This document shows positions 1-7,346 of a DNA stretch of 22,130 bases, one piece after another (positions within the stretch are counted from its first letter, which is position 1; the number at the start of each line of letters is the position of its first letter). The notes below the pieces were generated by a model that saw nothing but the letters and a program-made list of their open reading frames with translations, was not told the origin of the DNA and made no database searches. The translations under genes were made by a program, and so were the position numbers. The stretch covers positions 1-22,130 of the forward strand of contig CAJUHV010000066.1 in the NCBI GenBank assembly GCA_910586445.1, in the 5' to 3' direction. This stretch comes from an uncultured Eubacterium sp. Its GTDB lineage: Bacteria; Bacillota; Clostridia; Lachnospirales; Lachnospiraceae.

Positions 1-327
1 CTTTGGATTGATGAACATCAGCGGTCTGTGGAGGCTGAATGCAGGGCTGTGTATCAAAGCCGGCAGTGTGCTTTTTGGATTGATGAGCATCGCCAACCTG
101 CGTAGAATGAATACGGAGCTGTAAGTCGGAGCAAAGAGGGTGAACTTTGGATTGATGAACATCAGCGGTCTGTGGAGGCTGAATGCAGGGCTGTGTATCG
201 AAGCCGGCAGTGTGCTTTTGGGATTGTGGAGGATCAGTGATCTGAGAAGAGCGGATGCAGGTGTGTGCGTCAGAGTAACGAGCATGCATTTTGGATTGAT
301 GAACATCAGCGGTCTGTGGAGGCTGAT
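1..327 (-). repeat. 72-bp tandem repeat array (24-aa units) inside the DUF6382-type gene
   Basis: The period is exactly 72 bp: the codon-sized landmark TGG or GGG recurs at 4, 76, 148, 220 and 292. Units alternate in two types, so units 1, 3 and 5 are nearly identical to each other while 2 and 4 form a second type. This gives a 144-bp higher-order period and suggests duplication of two-unit blocks. In the coding (minus) strand all units stay open. On the plus strand the same array has in-frame stops at 103-105 and 238-240. Confidence 0.85.
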
Positions 328-1024
328 TGTATTGTGCAGGGTCTGTGTATTCAGGGAATCCAGCGTATGGAGAAGGCTTTTCCTGAACAAGAGAATGGTT
401 CTGTTCTAGCGGTTGTTCAGATGGAAGAGACTTCGCATATTCCAAAGATGAAGCATGCAGAATCTGATCTGTGCAATATGATTCAAGATTTTCTAATACA
501 GTATGAAGGGGGCATTGATCGATTGCAACATTTTGATGAATGCCATAAGCAATTTTGACTGCCTGCACATCTTTATGATCTGTTTTTTGTAATAGATCTT
601 CCATTAAGCTCTGAAATTGTCTGTGGATTTCATTTTTTGATCCGGGCAGATAACAGAATACAAACTGGCTGCAGTCGCTTTTGGAAAAAATAAATTCTGG
701 TTCTAACAGTATGTCATTTTCTGTCAGCAAATATTTCTCTGCATGTATGCATGCCTGATCAAACGAAACCAATATGTTCCGAAGCAACTGGCTGTTTAAG
801 GTTTTATATTTTAGCAGTGAGTCTAAAGAATGCCTGCCAGTAATGTCGTAGCTGCATTTTAGCGATATATTTTCTTTTTGTGTGTCCATATGTAGAAAGT
901 AAGGAATTTTATTATAGTGGAACATTTCAATGCAGTCAATTTCAGATTCATAGTCTTCTTTAGTTATTGTTAAGGTCAGCGTACTTCTATTTAATTTACG
1001 GGAATATTCGGGTTTGGGCAGCAT
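1..1024 (-). CDS. DUF6382-type protein with 24-residue tandem repeats (C-terminus beyond window)
   Basis: An uninterrupted minus-strand frame of 341 codons runs from ATG at 1024 off the left edge. A GAGGAGG ribosome binding site lies 8 nt before the ATG. Residues about 10-165 (KEDYESEIDCIEMF, then CSYDITGRHSLDSLL, then FCYLPGS) match my memory of the DUF6382 domain, which in Clostridia usually precedes an FHA phosphothreonine-binding domain and is often encoded in Tad pilus loci. From residue 234 the linker becomes tandem 24-residue units rich in Pro, Gln, His and Asp, with a core like TADVHQSK and an end like DTQPCI. Four whole units and half of a fifth are in the window. It is the last visible gene of the Tad operon, 38 nt after the preceding gene. 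An FHA domain at the unseen C-terminus is inferred from the family. Role probably regulatory or assembly-related; exact function unknown. Confidence 0.82.
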   Translation of the reverse strand, partial: MLPKPEYSRKLNRSTLTLTITKEDYESEIDCIEMFHYNKIPYFLHMDTQKENISLKCSYDITGRHSLDSLLKYKTLNSQLLRNILVSFDQACIHAEKYLLTENDILLEPEFIFSKSDCSQFVFCYLPGSKNEIHRQFQSLMEDLLQKTDHKDVQAVKIAYGIHQNVAIDQCPLHTVLENLESYCTDQILHASSLEYAKSLPSEQPLEQNHSLVQEKPSPYAGFPEYTDPAQYNQPPQTADVHQSKMHARYSDAHTCIRSSQITDPPQSQKHTAGFDTQPCIQPPQTADVHQSKVHPLCSDLQLRIHSTQVGDAHQSKKHTAGFDTQPCIQPPQTADVHQSK

Positions 1025-1062
1025 AAATCATTCCTCCTCAGTGTGTTCTGATATTTATGAGC

Positions 1063-1635
1063 TTATAAATAGCTGTTTTTACGTACTATTTTTACAGGAT
1101 TAAGTTCTTTTAACTCTTCTCTTATTTCTACAGTTTCTTTTGCCTGTTGAAACATTTCAAAGCCGATATTTATTCCTCCCACTATTGTAAAGAGTATTAT
1201 GGGAACAATGATGGCAGCTTCTATTGTGAGGCTTGCTTTTAGTTTGATCTGTTTTATATCAGCTATGGATTTTGTATATTTGACAATTATTTTATGTATA
1301 TTAAATTTGACATGTTTGCTATTTTTAATAAATTTAACATTTTTATCAAATTCAACATAATTGATATATTCAACATAATTGATATATTCAGCATTTTTAT
1401 TAAATTTGGCAATTATATTATTTTTATTAAATTTGGCAACAATGTTATTTTTATACAATTTGGTGATTATGTACCTTTCATAAAATATGACCTGTTTCGT
1501 ATTTTTAATAAATTGAACATTTTTATTAAATTCAACAATTCTATTAAGTTTGGTATTTTTGTTATAGTTGACAATTTTATTATACTTAATATTTTTATTA
1601 TACTTGATATTATTATACTTAGTATTTATTTTCAT
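1063..1635 (-). CDS. TadE-like pseudopilin with a long Lys/Asn-rich repetitive leader
   Basis: The C-terminal part (KASLTIEAAIIVPIILF) is a type IV prepilin-like signal and hydrophobic helix of the TadE/pseudopilin kind: prepilin peptidase would cut before SLTIE, placing Glu at +5. Such proteins usually begin only a few residues before this signal. Here it is preceded by about 134 residues of repeats rich in Asn, Lys, Tyr and Phe, such as EFNKNVQFIKN and EFDKNVKFIKN. There is no in-frame ATG, GTG or TTG near the signal, so the long leader seems to be translated. ATG at 1635 was chosen because GCAGGA precedes it; a TTG at 1692 would give 209 residues but has no ribosome binding site. It lies between the second prepilin peptidase and the DUF6382-type gene. 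Role as a minor pilin is inferred from family and context. Confidence 0.72.
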   Translation of the reverse strand: MKINTKYNNIKYNKNIKYNKIVNYNKNTKLNRIVEFNKNVQFIKNTKQVIFYERYIITKLYKNNIVAKFNKNNIIAKFNKNAEYINYVEYINYVEFDKNVKFIKNSKHVKFNIHKIIVKYTKSIADIKQIKLKASLTIEAAIIVPIILFTIVGGINIGFEMFQQAKETVEIREELKELNPVKIVRKNSYL

Positions 1636-1640
1636 GTTAT
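1300..1640. repeat. AT-rich degenerate tandem repeats encoding the pseudopilin leader
   Basis: Short AT-rich units recur with several periods. ATAATTGATATATTCA appears twice 18 bp apart near 1370, ATTTTTATTAAATTTGGCAA appears twice 27 bp apart near 1395-1440, and a block of about 50 bp starting near 1305 recurs near 1485, offset 180 bp. Both strands are open across much of the stretch, which is a side effect of the A/T-only units. Confidence 0.7.
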
Positions 1641-1723
1641 CCTGCTTTCTGCTTGGAAAATAAATTATATTGGATGGCTGTTTAAGTCGCAATCTGGCAG
1701 ATTATGAGTTGATAAATATGTTT

Positions 1724-2149
1724 TTACAATATTTGGAGTAACAGGCTGCCTGTAAATGAAATGAACAAGAATGGTACAAATGCCATTTCATATCTTTGTT
1801 TTTTCTTTTTTACGGTATATAGAAATAACGCATATATGGATGAAAGAAAAACAGCATACAGCAGGATCTCAATGGTATAAGAGGCTCCTAAATATATCCC
1901 GGCAACGATTAGCAGTAAGCTGTCGCCTTCACCAATACCGCCTTTTGTTGCATATGACATTGCCAGAACGGCAAGTCCAGGAAATACTGCAATAATTATT
2001 TCAAATATAGGCTGATTCCATACAAATATCCGGCATAGAACACCAATTACTGCAAAACTTACAGGCCATATGATATGTATCTGTTTGTTTTTTATATCCT
2101 CAATGCTGCAGATTCCAAGCAGAAAAATGACTGCTAAATGTTTATCCAT
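1724..2149 (-). CDS. A24-family prepilin peptidase (TadV/CpaA type), second of two in the operon
   Basis: A 141-residue integral membrane aspartic protease that would cleave pilin leaders at the cytoplasmic face of the membrane. The two catalytic Asp of the family are visible: D18 in SIEDIKNKQI after the first membrane helix, and D76 in the GxGD motif (GIGEGDSLLL). Several further hydrophobic helices follow. The length fits the short Tad-type peptidases, which lack the N-methylase domain. The start is supported by AAGGAG 5 nt upstream. It lies between the two TadE-like genes, whereas a second peptidase opens the operon at 9622-10134. The two may serve different substrates (Flp pilin versus TadE-like proteins), but that is inference. 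Confidence 0.88.
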   Translation of the reverse strand: MDKHLAVIFLLGICSIEDIKNKQIHIIWPVSFAVIGVLCRIFVWNQPIFEIIIAVFPGLAVLAMSYATKGGIGEGDSLLLIVAGIYLGASYTIEILLYAVFLSSIYALFLYTVKKKKQRYEMAFVPFLFISFTGSLLLQIL

Positions 2150-2215
2150 AAGTTCTCCTTTAATGTAAATACCTAAGATGAAAATTTGTATTCAGCGCTG
2201 CACAAAGTGAGGGGG

Positions 2216-3145
2216 TTATCCGCCGCATTTACTGCACATTCTTTTATCTGTTGCTTTGGACTTTCGAATCATGTATATGATACGTTTTAATCCGCTGCAT
2301 GTAAGGCTGCTGTGATATCGGTCTCCATAATCGGTAATATATACCATGCCGTTTTCAGAGGACTTATTTCCGCATTTATCGCATTTGTGATATTTTCCAC
2401 CGCTGTTATTTCTTTTTGAAGAGACTTGAGCAGAAGTAACGCCTCGAATGGACAAATCTAAATGCGTGCAGGATCTATCTGCATGATATACGGTTCCATA
2501 TTCTGTATAATAGAGCCAGTGATCCTGTTCTGACTGTGTATCCTGTTTTGGATCGTATCCAGTCCATTTCCTGCATTTTGATACTTGGACAATTCGAAAA
2601 TGTATCTTACCAAACAGATTTATTGGCAGTGTCATTTTATAAATTGCTTTTAACTCGATATAATTTTCAGAAAAGTCCGACTGCAAGAAACTGATACCTG
2701 AGATTCCTCTATGAATATACTGTGTCGGGCATTCCTGTTTTTTTAATTGTTTATAGAAATAAGCTTTGGCTTTTAATAGTCCTGTTAGATTTGATTCTTT
2801 AATCTCTTCGAGTATAGCTTTCTGGTCATTCTGATCGTTTGTATCTGCAGGCAGGCTGTATTCGGCAGCAGTTTTTCGGCCTGCATACTGAAGTGCCTGT
2901 GCGACACATGTTTGTGTCTGTAATACTCTAAAAAAATACAATATAAATACCATAAAACAGACAAAGAATGGAAGAATGATTGCGGCCTCTATAGTTAATA
3001 CTGCTTTGGGGCAGGTGCATCGGGATGTCCCACGGCTATGCGGCTGGGAACCCATATAATGACAGACTTTTTCTCGCCTGATAGAGAGAGACTTTACTTG
3101 AATTGCTTTGAAAGCGTTATCTTTATGTGCAATGCCGAGGGACAT
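2216..3145 (-). CDS. TadE-like pilus protein with duplicated Cys-rich C-terminal motif
   Basis: Residues 47-76 (KAVLTIEAAIILPFF then a hydrophobic stretch) form a TadE-type prepilin signal and membrane helix, with Glu at +5 after the predicted cut. The leader of about 48 residues is long for the family. The C-terminal third carries two copies of a motif: Tyr, Gly, YH, a Cys, then CxxC. The first has YGTVYHADRSC followed by CDKC, the second YGDRYHSSLTC followed by CSKC at the very end. Each copy supplies one His and three Cys, a plausible metal site. ATG at 3145 is preferred, with GGCAGG 9 nt upstream; a TTG at 3181 would add 12 residues but lacks a ribosome binding site. The gene follows the DUF5702-type gene closely. 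It is probably a minor pilin or adhesive tip component; the metal-binding idea is inference. Confidence 0.78.
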   Translation of the reverse strand: MSLGIAHKDNAFKAIQVKSLSIRREKVCHYMGSQPHSRGTSRCTCPKAVLTIEAAIILPFFVCFMVFILYFFRVLQTQTCVAQALQYAGRKTAAEYSLPADTNDQNDQKAILEEIKESNLTGLLKAKAYFYKQLKKQECPTQYIHRGISGISFLQSDFSENYIELKAIYKMTLPINLFGKIHFRIVQVSKCRKWTGYDPKQDTQSEQDHWLYYTEYGTVYHADRSCTHLDLSIRGVTSAQVSSKRNNSGGKYHKCDKCGNKSSENGMVYITDYGDRYHSSLTCSGLKRIIYMIRKSKATDKRMCSKCGG

Positions 3146-3194
3146 CCTGATACACCTGCCTTTCTGTAGAATGTTTTTCAATGTTTCTTAGATA

Positions 3195-4757
3195 TTAACG
3201 AGAATCTGTTATACTGTAACAAAATTTGTATTTATTTTCATATTTATATCCGTTTCTTGGCAGTCGTCCGATTGTTACGAACGAAAGAAATACCTGTTCT
3301 GCCTGATAAATGGTTTCTGTTTCTATAGCGGTGATCATGCAGTCAAGCTTGATCTGTTCATATCCGGCATATAAACGCAGATTTTTTTCAAGTAGATTAG
3401 AAAAGCGTATTCCTATATTATCCATGCTTTCAACTGCCAAAAATAACTGCAGATAACTTTTATAATCCATGCCGCCGCTTACTTCTTTTGATTTTACGGA
3501 AGTATCAAAGAGCACCGGAACAGCTTCAGCGAGGCTTACTGTCCAGCTTGCGGATGACTTTACGGCTGCTATATTACCGCCTGAAAACAATGTTCGAAGC
3601 TCTACAATGCTCTCTGCATAAGCCCATGAAGCAAGCAGCCCCATTTGTATGGCTGTAATAACTGCTGGTATTGCAGCAGCTGCTGCAATCGCTGTTGCCA
3701 TGGCAAGAGCTTCTTCCCGTCTTGTGCTGTCAGTCAGTAAATAGGCAAAGTTAATGCCTTCTCTTAGTAATAATAATTTTCCGGCCATTTTCTTTAAGTT
3801 ATCTTCATCTGTAGATTTTCCAAATAAAATATATTCCTGTTCATAATCAAGTGCATGAGGTATTTGTAATTGGTTTTGATAGTGGGATGTATATTTATTT
3901 AGATATTGAATAATCAGCATTTTTTCTGCAATATTAGATGATGAGGATTCCTCATAGTTGCCTATATTCATAGCTCGTCTGCCAATGGTATCTTCTTTAG
4001 AAATCTGCTTAGCAGAAATTTCAGTTCCATCAGATAATATTTGAGCTAACAGCGGAGAGTCTTTTGCATTTTTTATGTCTTGGATTGGATTTGAAACAGG
4101 CTCATCCGGTATTTCAGCTTCCTGTTCTGTGACTGGGCTTGGTAAACTGTTTAGTTTAAACGTAGTGTTTGCCTTAGGCGAGTCATCCGTCTGAGACTGG
4201 GCAGCTTCATTTGCCTGCTTAATTGTATCGAGTGCTCCATCCAGATACTTGTCAGCTTCCTGTCCTTGTTTATAGGAATCTTGTAAACCAGCAGCTTTTT
4301 TATATGCCTGTTCTAACAGGTCAGCTGCAAGTTCACCTTTGGTCAATTCGGAGATCTGCTTCAGCAGAGGTCTGGCGCTATGATCTGTAGCTAATTCATA
4401 CTGAGTAATGCTGCTGTCAGTGACATCCATCTGCAGAAAATTGCTGTACCTGCCAAGGCCGATTACGGATGGATTTAGGTTTTCCTGTCCGAGCTTCTGC
4501 ATTTGTGCATTTAGTTTTGACAGCAGCAGTTCTCCGGTACCAAAACCACTGTCCAGCATAAAGAGATGATAGTTCTTATAAGCCGGTATATTGTATTCTG
4601 CCAGCATGGATTCTGTAACGCTCTGGCTGTTTATAACTGCTGTCATTCCTAACATCATATAACGTGAACCTTCTAACAGGGTAAATAATAGTGCTGCAGT
4701 TATCATCAGCATAAGACTCATAAATATGGTAATACTACCTGTTTTTCTGCTTTTCAT
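3195..4757 (-). CDS. DUF5702-type (TadG-like) Tad pilus protein
   Basis: This 520-residue protein starts with a short basic segment and one hydrophobic helix (GSITIFMSLMLMITAALLF), then LEGSRYMMLG. That is the layout of DUF5702 proteins, which occur in Clostridia Tad loci in the place of TadG. A large extracytoplasmic region follows, with a Gln/Lys/Asp-rich stretch around residues 150-230. A second hydrophobic Ala-rich segment (MATAIAAAAAIPAVI) lies near residues 352-366. The gene starts 5 nt after the Flp pilin stop, so translation is probably coupled, as no clear ribosome binding site is visible. Role: membrane-anchored accessory protein of the Tad apparatus; precise function not known to me. 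Confidence 0.8.
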   Translation of the reverse strand: MKSRKTGSITIFMSLMLMITAALLFTLLEGSRYMMLGMTAVINSQSVTESMLAEYNIPAYKNYHLFMLDSGFGTGELLLSKLNAQMQKLGQENLNPSVIGLGRYSNFLQMDVTDSSITQYELATDHSARPLLKQISELTKGELAADLLEQAYKKAAGLQDSYKQGQEADKYLDGALDTIKQANEAAQSQTDDSPKANTTFKLNSLPSPVTEQEAEIPDEPVSNPIQDIKNAKDSPLLAQILSDGTEISAKQISKEDTIGRRAMNIGNYEESSSSNIAEKMLIIQYLNKYTSHYQNQLQIPHALDYEQEYILFGKSTDEDNLKKMAGKLLLLREGINFAYLLTDSTRREEALAMATAIAAAAAIPAVITAIQMGLLASWAYAESIVELRTLFSGGNIAAVKSSASWTVSLAEAVPVLFDTSVKSKEVSGGMDYKSYLQLFLAVESMDNIGIRFSNLLEKNLRLYAGYEQIKLDCMITAIETETIYQAEQVFLSFVTIGRLPRNGYKYENKYKFCYSITDSR

Positions 4758-4762
4758 CTGGA

Positions 4763-4942
4763 TTAATCGGTGTTGGATACTTCTGTTGCATTTTTTGTGA
4801 TTGTATCGAAGATCTCTTTCACAAGCTTACGCAGGCTGTCCTTGAAAATTAAAACAAGCCCTATCAGTACGACTAGTATTAGTATCAGTTCTACGACTCC
4901 GATGCCGTCTTCTTCGTCTAAAAATTCTATAAAGCTATACAT
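4763..4942 (-). CDS. Flp1-type type IVb pilin
   Basis: A 59-residue ORF, below usual ORF-size cut-offs. It starts at ATG 4942 with AGAGAGG 7 nt upstream and ends at TAA 4763. The sequence begins MYSFIEFLDEEDGIGVVEL: an acidic leader ends in Gly13, followed by IGVVE with Glu at +5. That is the signature of a type IVb prepilin cut after Gly by TadV-type peptidases. A hydrophobic helix (residues 14-33) and an amphipathic charged tail follow, as in Flp1-family pilins. It is the likely major subunit of the pilus built by the surrounding operon. It sits between tadC and the DUF5702-type gene. High translation relative to its neighbours would be expected, but no dedicated promoter is obvious. Confidence 0.9.
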   Translation of the reverse strand: MYSFIEFLDEEDGIGVVELILILVVLIGLVLIFKDSLRKLVKEIFDTITKNATEVSNTD

Positions 4943-4962
4943 AATATGCCTCTCTTTCTAAT

Positions 4963-5048
4963 GTTGTAAAGTGTTTGTTGATATTAGGTTGTTTTACATC
5001 TGTATTGTTATAAAGTGTTTGTTGATGATAGATTATTTTACATCTGAA
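4963..5048. repeat. 44-bp direct tandem duplication between tadC-like gene and flp pilin
   Basis: Two copies of a segment containing AAAGTGTTTGTTGAT and TTTTACATCTG lie exactly 44 bp apart (for example A4996 and A5040). The second copy includes the last codons and stop of the tadC-like gene, so the first copy is a duplicated gene end placed in the intergenic spacer. TGTAAAG and TTTTACA within copy 1 are complementary, so each copy could form a small hairpin. Confidence 0.7.
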
Positions 5049-6339
5049 AAGTTAAAAATGCCGGGACTAAAATAATGACCATAACTATACATAGCATCAT
5101 CATCATAGGCAGTAATATTTTCGTGCTGGCCTCTTCTCCGGCTTTTTTTGCCTGATTTTTTCGAAGTGCAAATGCCTCCGATACCTCTTTTTCCAAGATT
5201 TGTCTTAGTCCAGAGTTGCCTTTCCTTAGGTTCTGTACAATTAATACGGAAAACTTTCGATATTGAGGTGTGCCGCACCGTTCGCCAAATCGTTCATATA
5301 CCTTTAATTCACCTATGCCATCCTGCATTTCACGATAGGATAACAGCATCTGTTCGTAAACTTCGATTGATTTTGTATGCTGCTGTTCCAGCTGTCTTTG
5401 GTAATTTAGGACAATCCGTTCCCAGGCTCCGCTAAGAGTCATACCTGCGCCGAGCAGCAGAGAGATCTTGCTGACCATATCTGGATACTGCCGAAGAAGC
5501 TGGTCTTTACGGCTCTGCTCTTTTTTCTGCTCTGCAATTCCTTGCTGGATATACACGATGACAGCGGCAGCTAGACCGAGCATTAAAATAATCTGATATG
5601 TTTGATCGGATTTTCTAGACCATTGCAGCCGTCTGCCGTTCCATTCAAGCGGAAGGTTTATATAAGGCTCATTTTTATTTAATTCCTGTTCCTGTACAAA
5701 ATAATCTGAAAGATCATTCAACAGCTGTTCGCTGTTGGATCGTTTTTCAGGCAGAACCATGCAGCCGAATGAATGGCTTCTTTTTTCATCAAAGTAGGTC
5801 AAGGTTAGTGTTACCATAACCAAAGTACCTTCTTTGGCCAGCTGATCGGTACATAGTTCGCCATCTGAATCAAATAATCCATCTGGATCTAGCTGCCAGG
5901 AGGCGCGGATCTGGCCGTTTTGCAGGCTTTTTGGCAGTGAAACATTCTTTTCAATACAGTCTAGCGATGAGTTATCTGCGAGAAATTCTTTTTCTGCTTC
6001 TTTTTCTGCTTCAGAAAACAGCAGCTCCAGCTCGTCCCCCTGCAGCCTTTGTGCTTCAACATCTACCATGTAGCTATAATCTTTGAGCATGCCGTCTACA
6101 TTTAGCCGTAATTCCTGGGTTTCGGCATCTTCTCCAGCTTTATTTCTTAAAAGTCTGCCATCCTTTGTCAACGATTGTTCAGATTCTTCAGTCATGCAGA
6201 TGACAAAGCCTAATAATCCTGACATTGCCAATACTTTAGCAGCATCCTTTAAATTCTTTTTCATGTTTTTGGCGTATAGAAAAAGTAATGTGAGAATGCT
6301 TATCGTTATTATGATTAGACATATGATTTTTCCTGTCAT
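5038..6339 (-). CDS. tadC: TadC-like inner-membrane pilus assembly protein with large inserted domain
   Basis: The C-terminal part (about residues 280-433) has the type II secretion F-domain pattern: DMVSKISLLLGAGMTLSGAW, a helical segment, then EAFALRKNQAKKAGEEASTK and a closing membrane helix. That is typical of the TadC platform protein that partners TadB and the CpaF ATPase. Unusually, it is preceded by two N-terminal hydrophobic segments (about 5-22 and 36-49), then a soluble, acidic region of about 200 residues (50-248), then another membrane helix (249-266). At 433 residues it is clearly longer than the roughly 300 expected. ATG 6339 has AGGAGG 9 nt upstream. It follows the tadB-like gene by 61 nt. 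Assignment to TadC rather than TadB rests on order and on the AFALRKNQAKKAGEEAS segment. Confidence 0.8.
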   Translation of the reverse strand: MTGKIICLIIITISILTLLFLYAKNMKKNLKDAAKVLAMSGLLGFVICMTEESEQSLTKDGRLLRNKAGEDAETQELRLNVDGMLKDYSYMVDVEAQRLQGDELELLFSEAEKEAEKEFLADNSSLDCIEKNVSLPKSLQNGQIRASWQLDPDGLFDSDGELCTDQLAKEGTLVMVTLTLTYFDEKRSHSFGCMVLPEKRSNSEQLLNDLSDYFVQEQELNKNEPYINLPLEWNGRRLQWSRKSDQTYQIILMLGLAAAVIVYIQQGIAEQKKEQSRKDQLLRQYPDMVSKISLLLGAGMTLSGAWERIVLNYQRQLEQQHTKSIEVYEQMLLSYREMQDGIGELKVYERFGERCGTPQYRKFSVLIVQNLRKGNSGLRQILEKEVSEAFALRKNQAKKAGEEASTKILLPMMMMLCIVMVIILVPAFLTFQM

Positions 6340-6400
6340 ATTTTAAGATCCTCCTAAATATAATAAAGAATTGACAATGTTAAGCGTGATGAAAAGCTGC

Positions 6401-7297
6401 TCATACCTGAATGCTCATGATCTTCTCTGACAGCAGATAAGAAGCCAGATATACTGCAAGGCAGGCAGTCATTACGAGAATGCCAAAAATATTATGGTAT
6501 AACCCATCCAGATATCCGCCAAAGGAAAGATCTACATACAAAAGTATCATAAGGGGCATTAGATTCATAACCTTTTGTTCCATCTTTTTCCCGGCAATTT
6601 CAGTCTGTATGGCTTCTGTCAATTCTGCTTTTTCAGAAATTCTAGCTGCTGTCATGCGGATGATCTGGATAAAATCTCCGCCGCTTCTTTTCGCAAACAC
6701 AAATACTTCGCAGAAACTTCGTACATCTTCCAATCCGCTTCGGTTTGCAAAATCATACAATAAATGTTCTAATGGAACATTAAGTGACAGGCAGCTGGTG
6801 ATATAACGCAGTTCTTCTGTCATTAAGGCATTTGGGCCGTATTGGAGCTTTATTTCAGCGTATGCCTCCCGAAATGCATTTTCAATAGAATAACCTGCTG
6901 CCATAGAGGCCGCTGCACATTGAATGCTGTCCTTAAATTCCCGGCATAAAATATCCTGCTGTTTTTGTATCATCTGAGCGTTTTTTCGTTTTCGGTAAAA
7001 AGGATAGAAAATCCATAAAATTACCATTACAATCCATGATCGGTAAAACAAATAAGCAAATCCGCCTGTTAATGCAAGGTATTCAGCCAGCATTTGAAAG
7101 CGTTCCTTCCATGTAAACGTATACCGCCTGTAATCTAGAGCTGCCCGTTCTGGCTGCTTCGGCTGCGGTGGCTGTAGTTTTGTGTTTTTCTTATTTTGTT
7201 TTTTTGAGTCTTTCAGCATGGATTTTAAGAAGGTGTCGGTGTATTGATTTGATGTAGTTTTCTTATGATCTTTTATGGGCGTGTCACGATTTAACAT
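6401..7297 (-). CDS. tadB: TadB-like inner-membrane pilus assembly protein
   Basis: A 298-residue protein with a basic, Lys/Gln/Pro-rich cytoplasmic N-terminus (residues 1-60), two adjoining membrane helices (about 70-100), a type II secretion F-domain, and C-terminal hydrophobic helices. The F-domain shows FKDSIQCAAASMAAGYSIENAF, interrupted here only by its usual helix turns, then FCEVFVFAKRSGGDF and TAAARISEKAEL-like spacing. TadB and TadC form the membrane platform on which the CpaF motor acts. A TGAGGA ribosome binding site precedes the ATG. It starts 49 nt after the cpaF-like gene ends, consistent with one operon. Confidence 0.87.
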   Translation of the reverse strand: MLNRDTPIKDHKKTTSNQYTDTFLKSMLKDSKKQNKKNTKLQPPQPKQPERAALDYRRYTFTWKERFQMLAEYLALTGGFAYLFYRSWIVMVILWIFYPFYRKRKNAQMIQKQQDILCREFKDSIQCAAASMAAGYSIENAFREAYAEIKLQYGPNALMTEELRYITSCLSLNVPLEHLLYDFANRSGLEDVRSFCEVFVFAKRSGGDFIQIIRMTAARISEKAELTEAIQTEIAGKKMEQKVMNLMPLMILLYVDLSFGGYLDGLYHNIFGILVMTACLAVYLASYLLSEKIMSIQV

Positions 7298-7346
7298 ATC
7301 ATAGGTTCCTCAGACTTTTCGTATATTTTGATGCAGACTAGCTTGT

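Noticed and set aside
1..327. CRISPR-like array
   Set aside because: The units are directly adjacent with no unique spacers, a 72-bp period divisible by three, and they encode continuous protein.
1..558. Plus-strand repeat ORF with two in-frame stops, looking like a decayed repeat protein or stop-codon recoding
   Set aside because: The minus strand is open across the whole stretch, with a domain and start signals; the plus-strand frames are shadows of it.
1294..1707. Plus-strand hydrophobic Ile/Phe-rich ORF
   Set aside because: It is the complement of AT-only repeats; no ribosome binding site, and the opposite strand leads into a clear TadE-type signal.
4770..4961. Plus-strand Ser/Thr/Ile-rich 63-residue ORF
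   Set aside because: It is the complement of the Flp1 pilin gene, which has the prepilin motif and a good ribosome binding site.
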